From contig NZ_AP023247.1 in the NCBI RefSeq assembly GCF_016756535.1, positions 2,418,501 to 2,482,500 on the forward strand: a DNA stretch of 64,000 nucleotides, read 5' to 3'. A program made the position numbers and the translations under genes. Numbering within the stretch: the stretch's first letter is position 1; the number at the start of each line of letters is the position of its first letter. Below are positions 44,513 through 52,965 of the stretch, piece after piece. The stretch comes from Mesorhizobium sp. 131-2-1. Lineage in GTDB: Bacteria; Pseudomonadota; Alphaproteobacteria; Rhizobiales; Rhizobiaceae. A model generated the notes under the pieces. That model searched no databases, was not told where the DNA came from, and saw only the letters and a list, made by a program, of their open reading frames with translations.

Positions 44513-46099
44513 CTAGTAGCCTGAAGCCATTCCATCCTTGCGATGATCCGAGGCTCCCGTCAGCGTACCCATTTCCCAGTCGATCCAAACGGCCTGTCCG
44601 CCTCCGAAAGGTTCCGGTGCTTCCTCCACCTTGTGTCCAAGCGCCTGCAATTCCCTTGCGGTGGCGTCGGAAAGGCCTCTTTCCGCCTTGATACTCCCCT
44701 GCGTATGGAAGAGGCGGGGACTATCGAGCGCGGCCTGCACATCCATGCCGAAATCCAGGATGTTGGTCAGAAAGTGAACATGACCCATCGGCTGGAAATC
44801 GCCGCCCATCACGCCGAAGGGCATGACGGCACGGCCATTCCTGGTGAGCATACCGGGCATGATCGTGTGCATCGGCCGCTTGCCGGGTGCCAGCGCATTG
44901 GTATGGTTCGGATCCATGCGGAAGCTCGAAGCCCGATTTTGCAGGACGATGCCGGTCGAGGGGCAGGTAATTCCGCTGCCGAAGGAATCATAGGTCGAAT
45001 TGATGAAGCTGATGGCGTTGCGATCCTCGTCCACCACCGAAATATAGACAGTGTCCGACCGCCTGAGTTTGACTTCGGGAAGATCGGTCATTGCGCGGTT
45101 CATGCAGATTTTCTGGCGCAGGCGGGCGGCATGGCCCTTCGACAGAAGGGATTCGATCACCGGGCTTGAGGGATCAAGGTCGCCCAGGCGGTTGTCCCGC
45201 TCGCGATAGGCAAGCCGCGCCGCCTCCAGCTCCAAATGGAAACGCCGTGCATCGTTCGGGTCGACTGATGACAAATCGTCCTGGGCAACGATGTTCAGCA
45301 TCAGGAGCGCGGTCAGGCCTTGATTGTTCGGCGGCATCTGGTGCACGCGATAGCCGCGGTAATCGACAGAAACAGAACTGACGTAGTCGCAGCTGGTCGC
45401 GGCGAAGTCAGCAAGGGAATGCAGGCCGCCCAGTTCCTGCAACCGTGCGACCATGGCCTCCGCCACCGGTCCTTCGTAAAAGCCCTTCCGGCCCCGTTCG
45501 GCCACGCGCTGCAGGGTGGCAGCCAATGCCGGCTGGACGTGTATGTCGCCTGCCTCGAGTGCCCGGCCGTTGCGCAGGAAGATTGCAGCTGAATGCTCGT
45601 CCTGCTCCAGCAGGACCTTGGCCGCCTGCCAGTCGAAGGCCACGCGGTCGTGCACCACATAGCCCTTCTCGGCATAGTGAATGGCGGGAGCGAGCACATC
45701 GGCCAGCGTCTTTCTGCCACGATCCCGGATCAGCCGGTCCCAGGCGTCGATTGCGCCCGGAATCGAGACGGAATGGGGTCCATGGGTCGGGACTTCCGCC
45801 ATTCCCATGGACCGAAAGCGATCGATGGAAGCCGCGGCCGGAGCTCGCCCGGAGCCATTAAGCGCTATCACCTCGTCCAAACCACCTGGGCAATACAGCA
45901 CGAAGCAATCGCCACCGATCCCGGTCGATTGGGGCTCGACGACCGCTTGCACGGCGCTTGCGCAAACGGCCGCATCCACGGCGTTGCCACCTGCGCGCAA
46001 CATTTCGACAGCTGCCTGCGTGGAGAGAGGGTGGGACGTCGCGGCCATTGCGCCGGTCGTTCGAACGGGTGAACGCCCGGGTAGCTGGAAGTCACGCAT
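44513..46099 (-). CDS. ggt: Gamma-glutamyltransferase/hydrolase, cytoplasmic type
   Basis: A 528-residue Ntn-hydrolase of the GGT family. ATSHPLSTQAAVEMLRAGGNAVDAA is at the N-terminus, split here over residues 20-45. The autocatalytic Thr that begins the small subunit lies in SDTVYISVVDEDRN near 350, followed by NSTYDSFGSGI. No signal peptide is visible, and the canonical PGGSRI segment is replaced by VMGGDFQP. It therefore resembles the cytoplasmic YwrD-like branch rather than periplasmic GGT. It is last in a polyamine-type transporter unit, suggesting hydrolysis of an imported gamma-glutamyl compound. Confidence 0.88.
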   Translation of the reverse strand: MRDFQLPGRSPVRTTGAMAATSHPLSTQAAVEMLRAGGNAVDAAVCASAVQAVVEPQSTGIGGDCFVLYCPGGLDEVIALNGSGRAPAAASIDRFRSMGMAEVPTHGPHSVSIPGAIDAWDRLIRDRGRKTLADVLAPAIHYAEKGYVVHDRVAFDWQAAKVLLEQDEHSAAIFLRNGRALEAGDIHVQPALAATLQRVAERGRKGFYEGPVAEAMVARLQELGGLHSLADFAATSCDYVSSVSVDYRGYRVHQMPPNNQGLTALLMLNIVAQDDLSSVDPNDARRFHLELEAARLAYRERDNRLGDLDPSSPVIESLLSKGHAARLRQKICMNRAMTDLPEVKLRRSDTVYISVVDEDRNAISFINSTYDSFGSGITCPSTGIVLQNRASSFRMDPNHTNALAPGKRPMHTIMPGMLTRNGRAVMPFGVMGGDFQPMGHVHFLTNILDFGMDVQAALDSPRLFHTQGSIKAERGLSDATARELQALGHKVEEAPEPFGGGQAVWIDWEMGTLTGASDHRKDGMASGY

Positions 46100-46172
46100 G
46101 TCTGCTAGGGCCTCTGGACAATTGAGTTTCGGGGGCCCCGGCGGAGGATGGACCTCCGCCGGAGCACGCGCA

Positions 46173-47213
46173 TCACTTCATCAGGTCGGTCCAGATGCGG
46201 GTATAGAGTTCGTCCACCTCGGCGGGGCAGACTTCCTGCCAGCCGCCGGCGGCAACATACTCCGCTGGAATGTTCAGCTCAGGCGCGGCCTTGATGTTGT
46301 CACGCATGAATTGGCTCGAGCCCTTGATGCCGTTGGCATAGGTCGCGAAGTTCGAAATCAGGGCCGCGTTTTCGGGCGCCATGATGAAGTTCAGGAACTT
46401 CTTGGCGTTTTCCGGATGCGGCGCGTCGGCGAGGATTGCTACACTGTCCATAAACAGCGAATAGCCTTCCTTGGGGAAGCCGAGCTTTACGTCTGCATTG
46501 ACCTGCCGCGCCCGGAATGCCGCGCCATTGTAGTAAAGCTGGGCCAGCGTATCGCGGCTGTCCATCTTTTCGATGCCGTAATCCATCGAGACCCAGGACT
46601 TCTTGGCTTCGAGCAGCTTGTCTCGAACCTTCTTCAGGAGTGTCTTGTCTTCGGTGCACCAAGTGCCGCCCATGTACCGGATGGCGGCATAGAGAACATC
46701 GTTCTTCTCGGGCACGACATTGATCTTGCCCTTCAGTTCCTGCGGCGGATCGAGCCAGATTGCGCTGGTGTTGATGTCACCCTTGCAAAAGGAAGTGGCA
46801 ACGACCGGCCCAGTCATGCCCCACTGCCACGGCACAGAGTAATGACGGCCCGGATCCCAGCTGACATTCACCCAGCGTTCGTCGACATTCTTGAAATTCG
46901 GCATCTGGTCGGGCCGGGATTCAAGGAGAAGGCCCTCCTTGATCCAGATCGGCACGAAATTGGCCGACGGAACCACCATGTCAAAACCCGAGCCGCCCGC
47001 CCTAACCTTGGACAGCGCGGTGTCGTTGGAGTCGTAGTCCGTCACTGTGACCTTGATGCCGGTTTCCTTCTTGAATTTTTCCAGAAGTTCCGGGCTGGTG
47101 TAATTGCCCCAGTTATAGAGGCTCAGTTCTTCCTCTGCGAGGGCCGCTGAACTTGCTACCGCGAGCAGCATCGCCGTTGTCAGCGTCGTCAATATGGATC
47201 GCATGCTTGTCAC
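46173..47213 (-). CDS. Spermidine/putrescine-type ABC transporter substrate-binding protein
   Basis: A 346-residue PotD/PotF-like periplasmic binding protein. The Sec signal peptide covers about residues 1-26 (ALA-E cleavage), and the mature N-terminus has LSLYNWGNYTSPELLEKF, the hallmark of the family. Two permeases and an ATPase lie upstream in the same unit. The ligand is probably a polyamine or gamma-glutamyl-polyamine, but sequence alone does not decide it. Confidence 0.92.
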   Translation of the reverse strand: MTSMRSILTTLTTAMLLAVASSAALAEEELSLYNWGNYTSPELLEKFKKETGIKVTVTDYDSNDTALSKVRAGGSGFDMVVPSANFVPIWIKEGLLLESRPDQMPNFKNVDERWVNVSWDPGRHYSVPWQWGMTGPVVATSFCKGDINTSAIWLDPPQELKGKINVVPEKNDVLYAAIRYMGGTWCTEDKTLLKKVRDKLLEAKKSWVSMDYGIEKMDSRDTLAQLYYNGAAFRARQVNADVKLGFPKEGYSLFMDSVAILADAPHPENAKKFLNFIMAPENAALISNFATYANGIKGSSQFMRDNIKAAPELNIPAEYVAAGGWQEVCPAEVDELYTRIWTDLMK

Positions 47214-47229
47214 TCCTCTGTAAGGTTGA

Positions 47230-48036
47230 TTATTTTTTGCGGTTGATCAGATGCACGGCCGTCACCAGAAGGATCGAGGGCACCAAGAGCATGGTGGCGG
47301 CAGCATTGACTTCGGGGGTCATGTCACGACGGATCTGACCCAGCATGTAAGTCGGCAAGGTTTCCTGTCCGCCGGACTTCACAAGGTCGGTGATGACGAC
47401 ATCATCCAGGGAAATAACGAAGGCCAGCATGAAACCCGCTATGATCCCGGGCGCCAGTCTCGGAAGTGTCACATGCAGGAAGGTCTTCCACGGGTCCGCA
47501 TAGAGATCGGCCGCCGCAGTTTCGAGAGTCAGATCCATGCCTTCCAGCCGGGCGCGGATCGGCAGATAGGCAAACGGGATGCAGAACGCCGTGTGCGCCA
47601 AGATCAGATAGCCGGTTCCAGAGTAGCCGGTTGCCGACTTGACCGCGGCGAACACGATCAGAAGCGAAATGGCCGTTACGATTTCAGGAACAATCAGAGG
47701 CTGGTTGATCAGGGCATAGGAGATCAGGTGCCCGCGATAGGCGTCGGTTCGGGTCATGGCGATGGCAGCCATCGTGGCCATGACCGTCGCCAGGACGCCG
47801 GCCACGGTCGCAAGAAACAAAGAGAAGAGGGCTGCACTGATGATCAGGTCGTTGTGCCAAGCCTTGACGAACCAATCGAACGAGAAGCCGCCCCAGACAC
47901 CGAGCGAGGAGGTCGCGTTGAAGGCGAACACGACGAGGATGACGATCGGCAAATAGAGAGCGACGATCGCCGATCGCGCAATAATGCCGAAGCCTGGCTG
48001 CGCCTTCAGATCGAAGGCGTGCTGACTAGCGGCCAT
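47230..48036 (-). CDS. Polyamine-type ABC transporter permease (PotI/PotC type)
   Basis: A 268-residue inner-membrane permease with six expected spans. The EAA loop (ETAAADLYADPWKTFLHVTLP) is present. ATG 48036 is favoured over ATG 48042 because AAGGAG then has proper spacing. The start overlaps the end of the preceding permease by about 11 bp. It pairs with the PotH-type gene. Confidence 0.92.
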   Translation of the reverse strand: MAASQHAFDLKAQPGFGIIARSAIVALYLPIVILVVFAFNATSSLGVWGGFSFDWFVKAWHNDLIISAALFSLFLATVAGVLATVMATMAAIAMTRTDAYRGHLISYALINQPLIVPEIVTAISLLIVFAAVKSATGYSGTGYLILAHTAFCIPFAYLPIRARLEGMDLTLETAAADLYADPWKTFLHVTLPRLAPGIIAGFMLAFVISLDDVVITDLVKSGGQETLPTYMLGQIRRDMTPEVNAAATMLLVPSILLVTAVHLINRKK

Positions 48037-48952
48037 GCGCATTCTCCTTACCCGAACTTCCGCGGATGTAGATGATGAGCGCTACTGTCACGATCAGCAG
48101 GAGGCAGATGGACAGTGCTGCGCCGAGGGGCCAGTTTCGACCCTGACCGAACTGCAGTTCGATCAGGTTGCCCATCATCATGTTCTTCCCCCCGCCCAAG
48201 ACCCGTGGCGTCACATAGGCACCAATTGCGGGGATGAAGACGAGGATCGATCCGGCGATCAGGCCCGGCTTGCAGGAGGGGATGACGATATGCCAAAGCA
48301 CCTTTGAGCGCGTCGCATAAAGATCGTATCCTGCCTCTACAAGGTTGAAATCCATCCGCTCGAGGCTCGCATAGATCGGCAGCACCATGAGTGGCAGGTA
48401 GACGTAGACGAGTCCCAGGAGAACCGCCCCGTCCGTGAACAGCATCTGCATGGGCTTGTCGATCAACCCGGCCCAAATGAGGATATTGTTGATCGGCCCC
48501 TGATTGGACAGGATGCCCATGATCGCGAAGGTGCGGATCAGAAGATTTGTCCAAAAGGGGATCGTGATCAGCAGCATCCATTGCGACCGGACCTGCTCGG
48601 CCCGGGTCGCGATGTAATAGGCGGTCGGGAAGCCGACGAGCAGCGTGGCTAGCGTCGTTACCAGCGCCAGTTTGATGGAACGCCAGAAGATGATGAGATT
48701 GGCATCGGCCAATACGAGCGTGTCGTCAAAGGGATCCCGCTCCACAAAGACGTTCATCCAGCCATCGAGACTGAACTGACCGAGCGCGACCCCGCCGAAG
48801 GCGCCCTTTGCCATCACCGAATAGACAAGCATCACTGCAAGCGGGCCTACAGAGGCGATCACGATGGTCACGAGGGCCGGTGCCTTGAGCAACCAGCGGC
48901 GCCGGCTTTCGGCGGTTCGGCGTGTGGCCGCCATCTCAGTCATGCTGGACAT
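48026..48952 (-). CDS. Polyamine-type ABC transporter permease (PotH/PotB type)
   Basis: A 308-residue permease. A cytoplasmic N-tail and first span (about 23-45) are followed by the transport domain; LVEAGYDLYATRSKVLWHIVIP is the EAA loop. ATG 48952 has a near-perfect GGAGG; a further in-frame upstream codon (48985) lies inside the ATPase gene. It overlaps the ATPase end by 17 bp. Confidence 0.92.
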   Translation of the reverse strand: MSSMTEMAATRRTAESRRRWLLKAPALVTIVIASVGPLAVMLVYSVMAKGAFGGVALGQFSLDGWMNVFVERDPFDDTLVLADANLIIFWRSIKLALVTTLATLLVGFPTAYYIATRAEQVRSQWMLLITIPFWTNLLIRTFAIMGILSNQGPINNILIWAGLIDKPMQMLFTDGAVLLGLVYVYLPLMVLPIYASLERMDFNLVEAGYDLYATRSKVLWHIVIPSCKPGLIAGSILVFIPAIGAYVTPRVLGGGKNMMMGNLIELQFGQGRNWPLGAALSICLLLIVTVALIIYIRGSSGKENAHGR

Positions 48953-50081
48953 GTTCGCCTCCGAGCAGCCGGGCGCTATGGCCATGAATTCGCAGCCACA
49001 CCTGTGTGCCAGACGTCCTGACTTTCTCTTGTTCCGGGCTGTTGGTCAGGCGCGCCGTGAACGTCGAACCGTCGTTCAGGCGCAGTTGAAGGCGTGTGTC
49101 CGTCCCAACGAAAACCTCGCCCTCGATGACCGCAGGAATGCAGTCCGGTGACGGGGAGTCGAGGACGTCGACATGTTCGGGGCGAATGAGGACCTGAACC
49201 GTCCCGTCGCCGGAAGTTCCGGCTTTGCCGTAAGCGGTGGTGACAGCGCCAGCAATCTTGACCCGGTGAGCATCCGGAGCGGCCTGCCCGACAAGCCGGC
49301 CGCTCAGAATGTTCGATTCACCGATGAAGTCGGCGACGAACCTGTCCACCGGAGCGTTGTAGATTTCCCTCGGACGGCCAACCTGGAGCACCCGCCCACG
49401 ATTCATGACGGCAATGCGATCGGACATCGCCAGGGCCTCCTCCTGATCGTGCGTCACGAAAACAAACGTGATGCCGGTTTCGGTTTGGAGTCGCTTCAAT
49501 TCGACCTGCATCTCCTTTCTCAGCTTGTAGTCCAGGGCCGACAGCGGCTCATCCAACAAAAGCACTTCCGGTTGCGGAGCCAGAGCGCGGGCCAGGGCGA
49601 CACGCTGCTGTTGCCCGCCGGAGATCTCACTGGTCCGCCGGTCGGCAAGCGTTTCCATCCGCACAAGTTTCAGCATCGCGGCCACGCGATCCACGATCCT
49701 GGACTTCGTCCAGCCCAGCATTTTCAGTCCGAAACCGATGTTCTCGGCGACAGACATGTGGGGAAAGAGTGCGTAGTTCTGGAAAACCGTGTTGATTGGC
49801 CGCCGAAACGGCGGAAGCGCCGCAATGTCCTTGCCACGAAGCAGGATTTGTCCATTGGTCGGAAAGTTGAACCCGGCGATCAGTCTCAAAAGCGTGGTTT
49901 TTCCGCAGCCGGACGGACCCAGCAACGTAAAGAACTCGTTTTCGGCAATGTCGATCGACACATCATCAAGCGCCAGAAAGGCCGAGGCGCCGGTGCCATA
50001 ACTCTTATGCAGGCCAATCGCCTGGATCGCTAGGCGACGACCCGCGGTTTGCGGTTGGGTGGGTTGGGACAATGCCAACAT
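48936..50081 (-). CDS. Polyamine-type ABC transporter ATP-binding protein (PotA/PotG type)
   Basis: A 381-residue ATPase: Walker A GPSGCGKTT near 57, signature ISGGQQQR near 154, Walker B VLLLDEPLSALD near 174. A C-terminal TOBE domain follows (about 300-375). It starts at ATG 50081, one base after the amidohydrolase stop. It energises the two permeases downstream. Confidence 0.94.
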   Translation of the reverse strand: MLALSQPTQPQTAGRRLAIQAIGLHKSYGTGASAFLALDDVSIDIAENEFFTLLGPSGCGKTTLLRLIAGFNFPTNGQILLRGKDIAALPPFRRPINTVFQNYALFPHMSVAENIGFGLKMLGWTKSRIVDRVAAMLKLVRMETLADRRTSEISGGQQQRVALARALAPQPEVLLLDEPLSALDYKLRKEMQVELKRLQTETGITFVFVTHDQEEALAMSDRIAVMNRGRVLQVGRPREIYNAPVDRFVADFIGESNILSGRLVGQAAPDAHRVKIAGAVTTAYGKAGTSGDGTVQVLIRPEHVDVLDSPSPDCIPAVIEGEVFVGTDTRLQLRLNDGSTFTARLTNSPEQEKVRTSGTQVWLRIHGHSARLLGGEHVQHD

Positions 50082-50082
50082 A

Positions 50083-51741
50083 TCAGGCCTCGAAGGTCAC
50101 GCGACCGCCGCAGACGGTCAGTGCGGGCGAGAGGGTGTTGATCTCCTCGGGTGAAACGGCCTCGATATTGCCGGATAGGAGGACAAAATCGGCGAAATGA
50201 CCGGGTTTGAGTTGTCCCTTCCGGTCTTCCGCGTGTTCGGCATAGGCGCCTTCGATCGTATAGGCCGCAATCGCCTCGTGGAGGGTGAAGCTCTGGTCTG
50301 GCAGATGCGGCGCCCAGGGCTTGCGGTTGACGGCAGCGTGGATGCCAGCCAAAACATCGATCCGCGCCACCGGCCAATCCGACGCGAAGACAACATGGGC
50401 TCCCGCCTGCTCTAAAGTCCGCCAGGCATAGGCAAGCGGCCAGCGATCGGGCCCGATGCGGGTCTTGGCCGGTTCAAGCGGGAAATCCATCACGCCTGGG
50501 GGATGGGGCGGCTGCATGGACGCGATGGCGCCAAGGGCTGCAAAGCGCGGAATGTCGTTGGGCTGGATGACCTCGACATGCTCGACCCGGTGGCGTGCGT
50601 CCCGCCGGCCGTTCGTCTGCATGGCGGCTTCATAGCCGTTTAAGACCGCGCGCACCGCACCGTCGCCGATCGCGTGCACGGCGATCTGCAAACCGCGCCG
50701 GTCCGCCTCGATCGCCATTTCCGTGAATTGGGCCTGCGTGAAGAGCGGTTCCCCGGTGAACTCAGGCCTGTCAGCATAGCCATCGACGAGATAAGCGGTG
50801 TAGCCCTCGATCACGCCGTCATAAAACGCCTTAACGAGACCGGAATTCAGCCAGTCCCCGCGATAATCGTCATTCATGCGGGACGCCTTTTCCAGCATGT
50901 CCACCGTCATGAAGTTCTTGAAATGGAAGGGAACCTTGACGCGGCAGAGCAGGGCGCCCTGTTCCTGGATCTCGTTGAGCAGTTCCAGTGTGTAAAGATT
51001 TCCGTCCATGTTGTGGATCGACGTGATCCCGTGCCTGGCGCACCAGGCCAGGGCGGCTTTTATGGATGCCCGGTCTAGCGCCCTTTCCTCAGGCGTTGGC
51101 GGTTCGGGCGGCTCGCCCCCCGTGGAGAGCCCCAGCGACGAACGAAAGGTGCCAGCATAGACATTGACCGGTCCGAAGGCCTCGACTTCGCGCAGTTCGC
51201 CGGTAGCAAGGCCGTCCGGGCCCATGACCACCTCGTTGCCGGGGCCCAGGGCTTTTCCATGGAGAAGCCGGACTTCCTTGAGCAGTATGGTGTTGGCCCA
51301 CATCGTGTGATGGTCAAAGGCCACGAAGGCCAGGGGCCGGTCATCGAGGATGCTGTCGAGGAAATGCCGGTCGATCGGGCTGCCATCGAGCATGTCATAA
51401 TCGGCACCCTGGCAAAAAAGGACCCTTGCCTCCGGATTTGCCGCGGCGTGAGCCCGCACTTTCTCGCGGATCGCGGCTTTACCCTTCGTGCCCGTCAGCA
51501 ACAGGTCATTGAGGATGGCGCCGCCGCCAAACACATGCATGTGCGCTTCGATGAAGCCTGGCAGCACGCTTCGGCCGGCAGCGTCGATTATCCGGGTCAA
51601 ATTGCCGGCAAGTGGCAGGACTTCGCTTGCGTCGCCAACAGCGAGTATTCGTCCGTTTGCGACTGCCATCGCAGAGGCCGCCGGGCTCGCCGGGTCCATG
51701 GTCAGGATCCTTGCATTCGTGACCACTATGTCCGCTTGCAT
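50083..51741 (-). CDS. Amidohydrolase, YtcJ-like
   Basis: A 552-residue metal-dependent amidohydrolase of the YtcJ/exoenzyme-regulatory group (amidohydrolase_3). The N-terminal metal motif is in GFIEAHMHVFGGG near residue 67 (the second position of the usual HxH is Met-flanked: H-M-H). Later come AVHAIGDGAVR near 350 and FASDWPVA near 455 with the catalytic Asp. The first gene of a tightly spaced unit with the polyamine transporter and GGT, it is divergent from the GntR regulator. It probably cleaves an amide or carbamate on the imported ligand. Confidence 0.88.
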   Translation of the reverse strand: MQADIVVTNARILTMDPASPAASAMAVANGRILAVGDASEVLPLAGNLTRIIDAAGRSVLPGFIEAHMHVFGGGAILNDLLLTGTKGKAAIREKVRAHAAANPEARVLFCQGADYDMLDGSPIDRHFLDSILDDRPLAFVAFDHHTMWANTILLKEVRLLHGKALGPGNEVVMGPDGLATGELREVEAFGPVNVYAGTFRSSLGLSTGGEPPEPPTPEERALDRASIKAALAWCARHGITSIHNMDGNLYTLELLNEIQEQGALLCRVKVPFHFKNFMTVDMLEKASRMNDDYRGDWLNSGLVKAFYDGVIEGYTAYLVDGYADRPEFTGEPLFTQAQFTEMAIEADRRGLQIAVHAIGDGAVRAVLNGYEAAMQTNGRRDARHRVEHVEVIQPNDIPRFAALGAIASMQPPHPPGVMDFPLEPAKTRIGPDRWPLAYAWRTLEQAGAHVVFASDWPVARIDVLAGIHAAVNRKPWAPHLPDQSFTLHEAIAAYTIEGAYAEHAEDRKGQLKPGHFADFVLLSGNIEAVSPEEINTLSPALTVCGGRVTFEA

Positions 51742-51817
51742 CTATGACGCTCCCCCAGCCTCCCAACTCCCTTCCAGTCGGGTCAGCAATTGACTACATT
51801 TTTTGAATACTTTGTTG

Positions 51818-51827
51818 TATACATTAT
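51818..51827. promoter_or_regulatory. GntR/FCD-type operator TTGTATACAT
   Basis: TTGTATACAT contains the perfect palindrome TGTATACA and resembles FCD-subfamily GntR sites. It lies in the 154-bp spacer between the divergent amidohydrolase and GntR genes, in an AT-rich stretch, 69 bp before the regulator start. A related half (TGAATAC) lies 10 bp upstream. Confidence 0.5.
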
Positions 51828-51895
51828 GCGCTTGCGAATGCGCGAGTCAACCGGTACCTATTTCCGCGTCGACGCCAGCCGGTGTTAGGAGCCCC

Positions 51896-52627
51896 ATGAA
51901 CGACGTTGCCCGCGGCCATCTGCGTCAGTCGACGTATGAATCGATCAAGGCCATGATCGTCACCGGGCAGCTGTCACCGGGGAAACGAATTACTGAACTG
52001 GAGCTCGTCGAACAGCTTCAGGTTAGCCGGACGCCGGTGCGCGAGGCACTTAATCGATTGGAGCGTGACGGGCTTGTGGTCGAACGTCCCCGCACTGGAT
52101 TTGCGGTGGTTCAATTTGACGAAACGATGCTCCGGAATGTGTTCGACATCCGGGCAGAGCTAGACGCTTATGCGACGACCTTGGCGATCGCCCGCATCAC
52201 CTTCGATGAGGTGGAACTGCTTCGCGGCCTGGTCGCGGACTGCGAGCGCCTGGCGCAAACCGATCCATCTCCGCGTGCCCGGCTGGAAGAGATGCAGATC
52301 GGCATGGAAATCCATCGCGCAATCGCGCGATTTAGCGCCAACGCCATGCTCGCGGAAATGCTGAACGGACTTTTGGACAAGTGCCAAGTCTATGTCTGGA
52401 TGGAATTGACCCAGTTGAACGACTGGAAGGCGGCGCGTGACGACCATCACATGATTGTTGAAGCGATCGCTGCCAGGGACGTCGACACAGCCTGCCGCGA
52501 ATCCCGCCGTCATATCCGGCAATCGAGGGATGGTATCCTGGACCTCATGCTCAGACAGCGCGATCTGCGCGATCTGTATCTATCCCGAAGCGAGGAGTTG
52601 CAGGCGCGACCGGGTCTGGCTGTTTGA
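51896..52627 (+). CDS. GntR-family regulator with FCD domain
   Basis: A 243-residue regulator. The winged HTH covers about residues 8-75 (ITELELVEQLQVSRTPVREALNRLERDGLV), and the all-helical FCD ligand domain about 85-215 with the metal-binding Asp/His pattern (DIRAELDAYA, EIHRAIAR, HHMIVEAI). ATG 51896 has GGAG; the frame opening at 51803 overlaps the operator and is not needed. It is divergent from the amidohydrolase/transporter/GGT unit, which it most likely represses until the substrate is present. Confidence 0.9.
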   Translation: MNDVARGHLRQSTYESIKAMIVTGQLSPGKRITELELVEQLQVSRTPVREALNRLERDGLVVERPRTGFAVVQFDETMLRNVFDIRAELDAYATTLAIARITFDEVELLRGLVADCERLAQTDPSPRARLEEMQIGMEIHRAIARFSANAMLAEMLNGLLDKCQVYVWMELTQLNDWKAARDDHHMIVEAIAARDVDTACRESRRHIRQSRDGILDLMLRQRDLRDLYLSRSEELQARPGLAV

Positions 52628-52965
52628 GTTTTCGGGCTCCCCTTGCGACAAACCCAATCAGTTGCTGCATTGATTTGAAGCACTAGCGTGAAGTCGCCGT
52701 CAGCGGCTACCCAAAGCCGGATTTAGGCACGCCGTCACATGAAATGCAGCTTTGCGCCCAAGAGCTGCCGTTCACCTCGCGCAATGCATGAGTCGGCTTC
52801 GGGTCAGAACGGCCGGCTCTGCGGAAAATTTGAGGAAGTGTTAAGGCGTCAGAAAGAGGGAACTGATCACTCTAGCGACGCCGAGGTCCGCAGATCGTGG
52901 CCGTTGCCGCGCCGCGCCGATTTTCTGGAGCGATAAGCCGCGCCCGACGCGGCGAATTCGTAACC
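52628..52965. other. 338-bp spacer between convergent genes, no gene seen
   Basis: This lies between the ends of the GntR gene and the RND pump gene. It contains TCTGCGGAAA at 52818-52827, the reverse complement of a decamer found in two other intergenic regions. A GC hairpin is at 52937-52953. A 65-codon frame at 52739-52936 lacks a ribosome site and any recognisable product. Confidence 0.35.
52937..52953 (-). terminator. Possible terminator hairpin after RND pump gene
   Basis: GCCGCG-CCCGA-CGCGGC, a perfect 6-bp stem with a 5-base loop, 13 bp beyond the pump stop codon. There is no T-run on either strand, so intrinsic termination is uncertain. Confidence 0.4.

Noticed and set aside
45290..45330. 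PuuD/peptidase alternative for the GGT gene
   Set aside because: The autocatalytic Thr region and N-terminal GGNAVDAA signature clearly identify the GGT family.
52739..52936. 65-codon plus-strand frame between GntR and RND genes
   Set aside because: No ribosome site, no family resemblance, biased composition.
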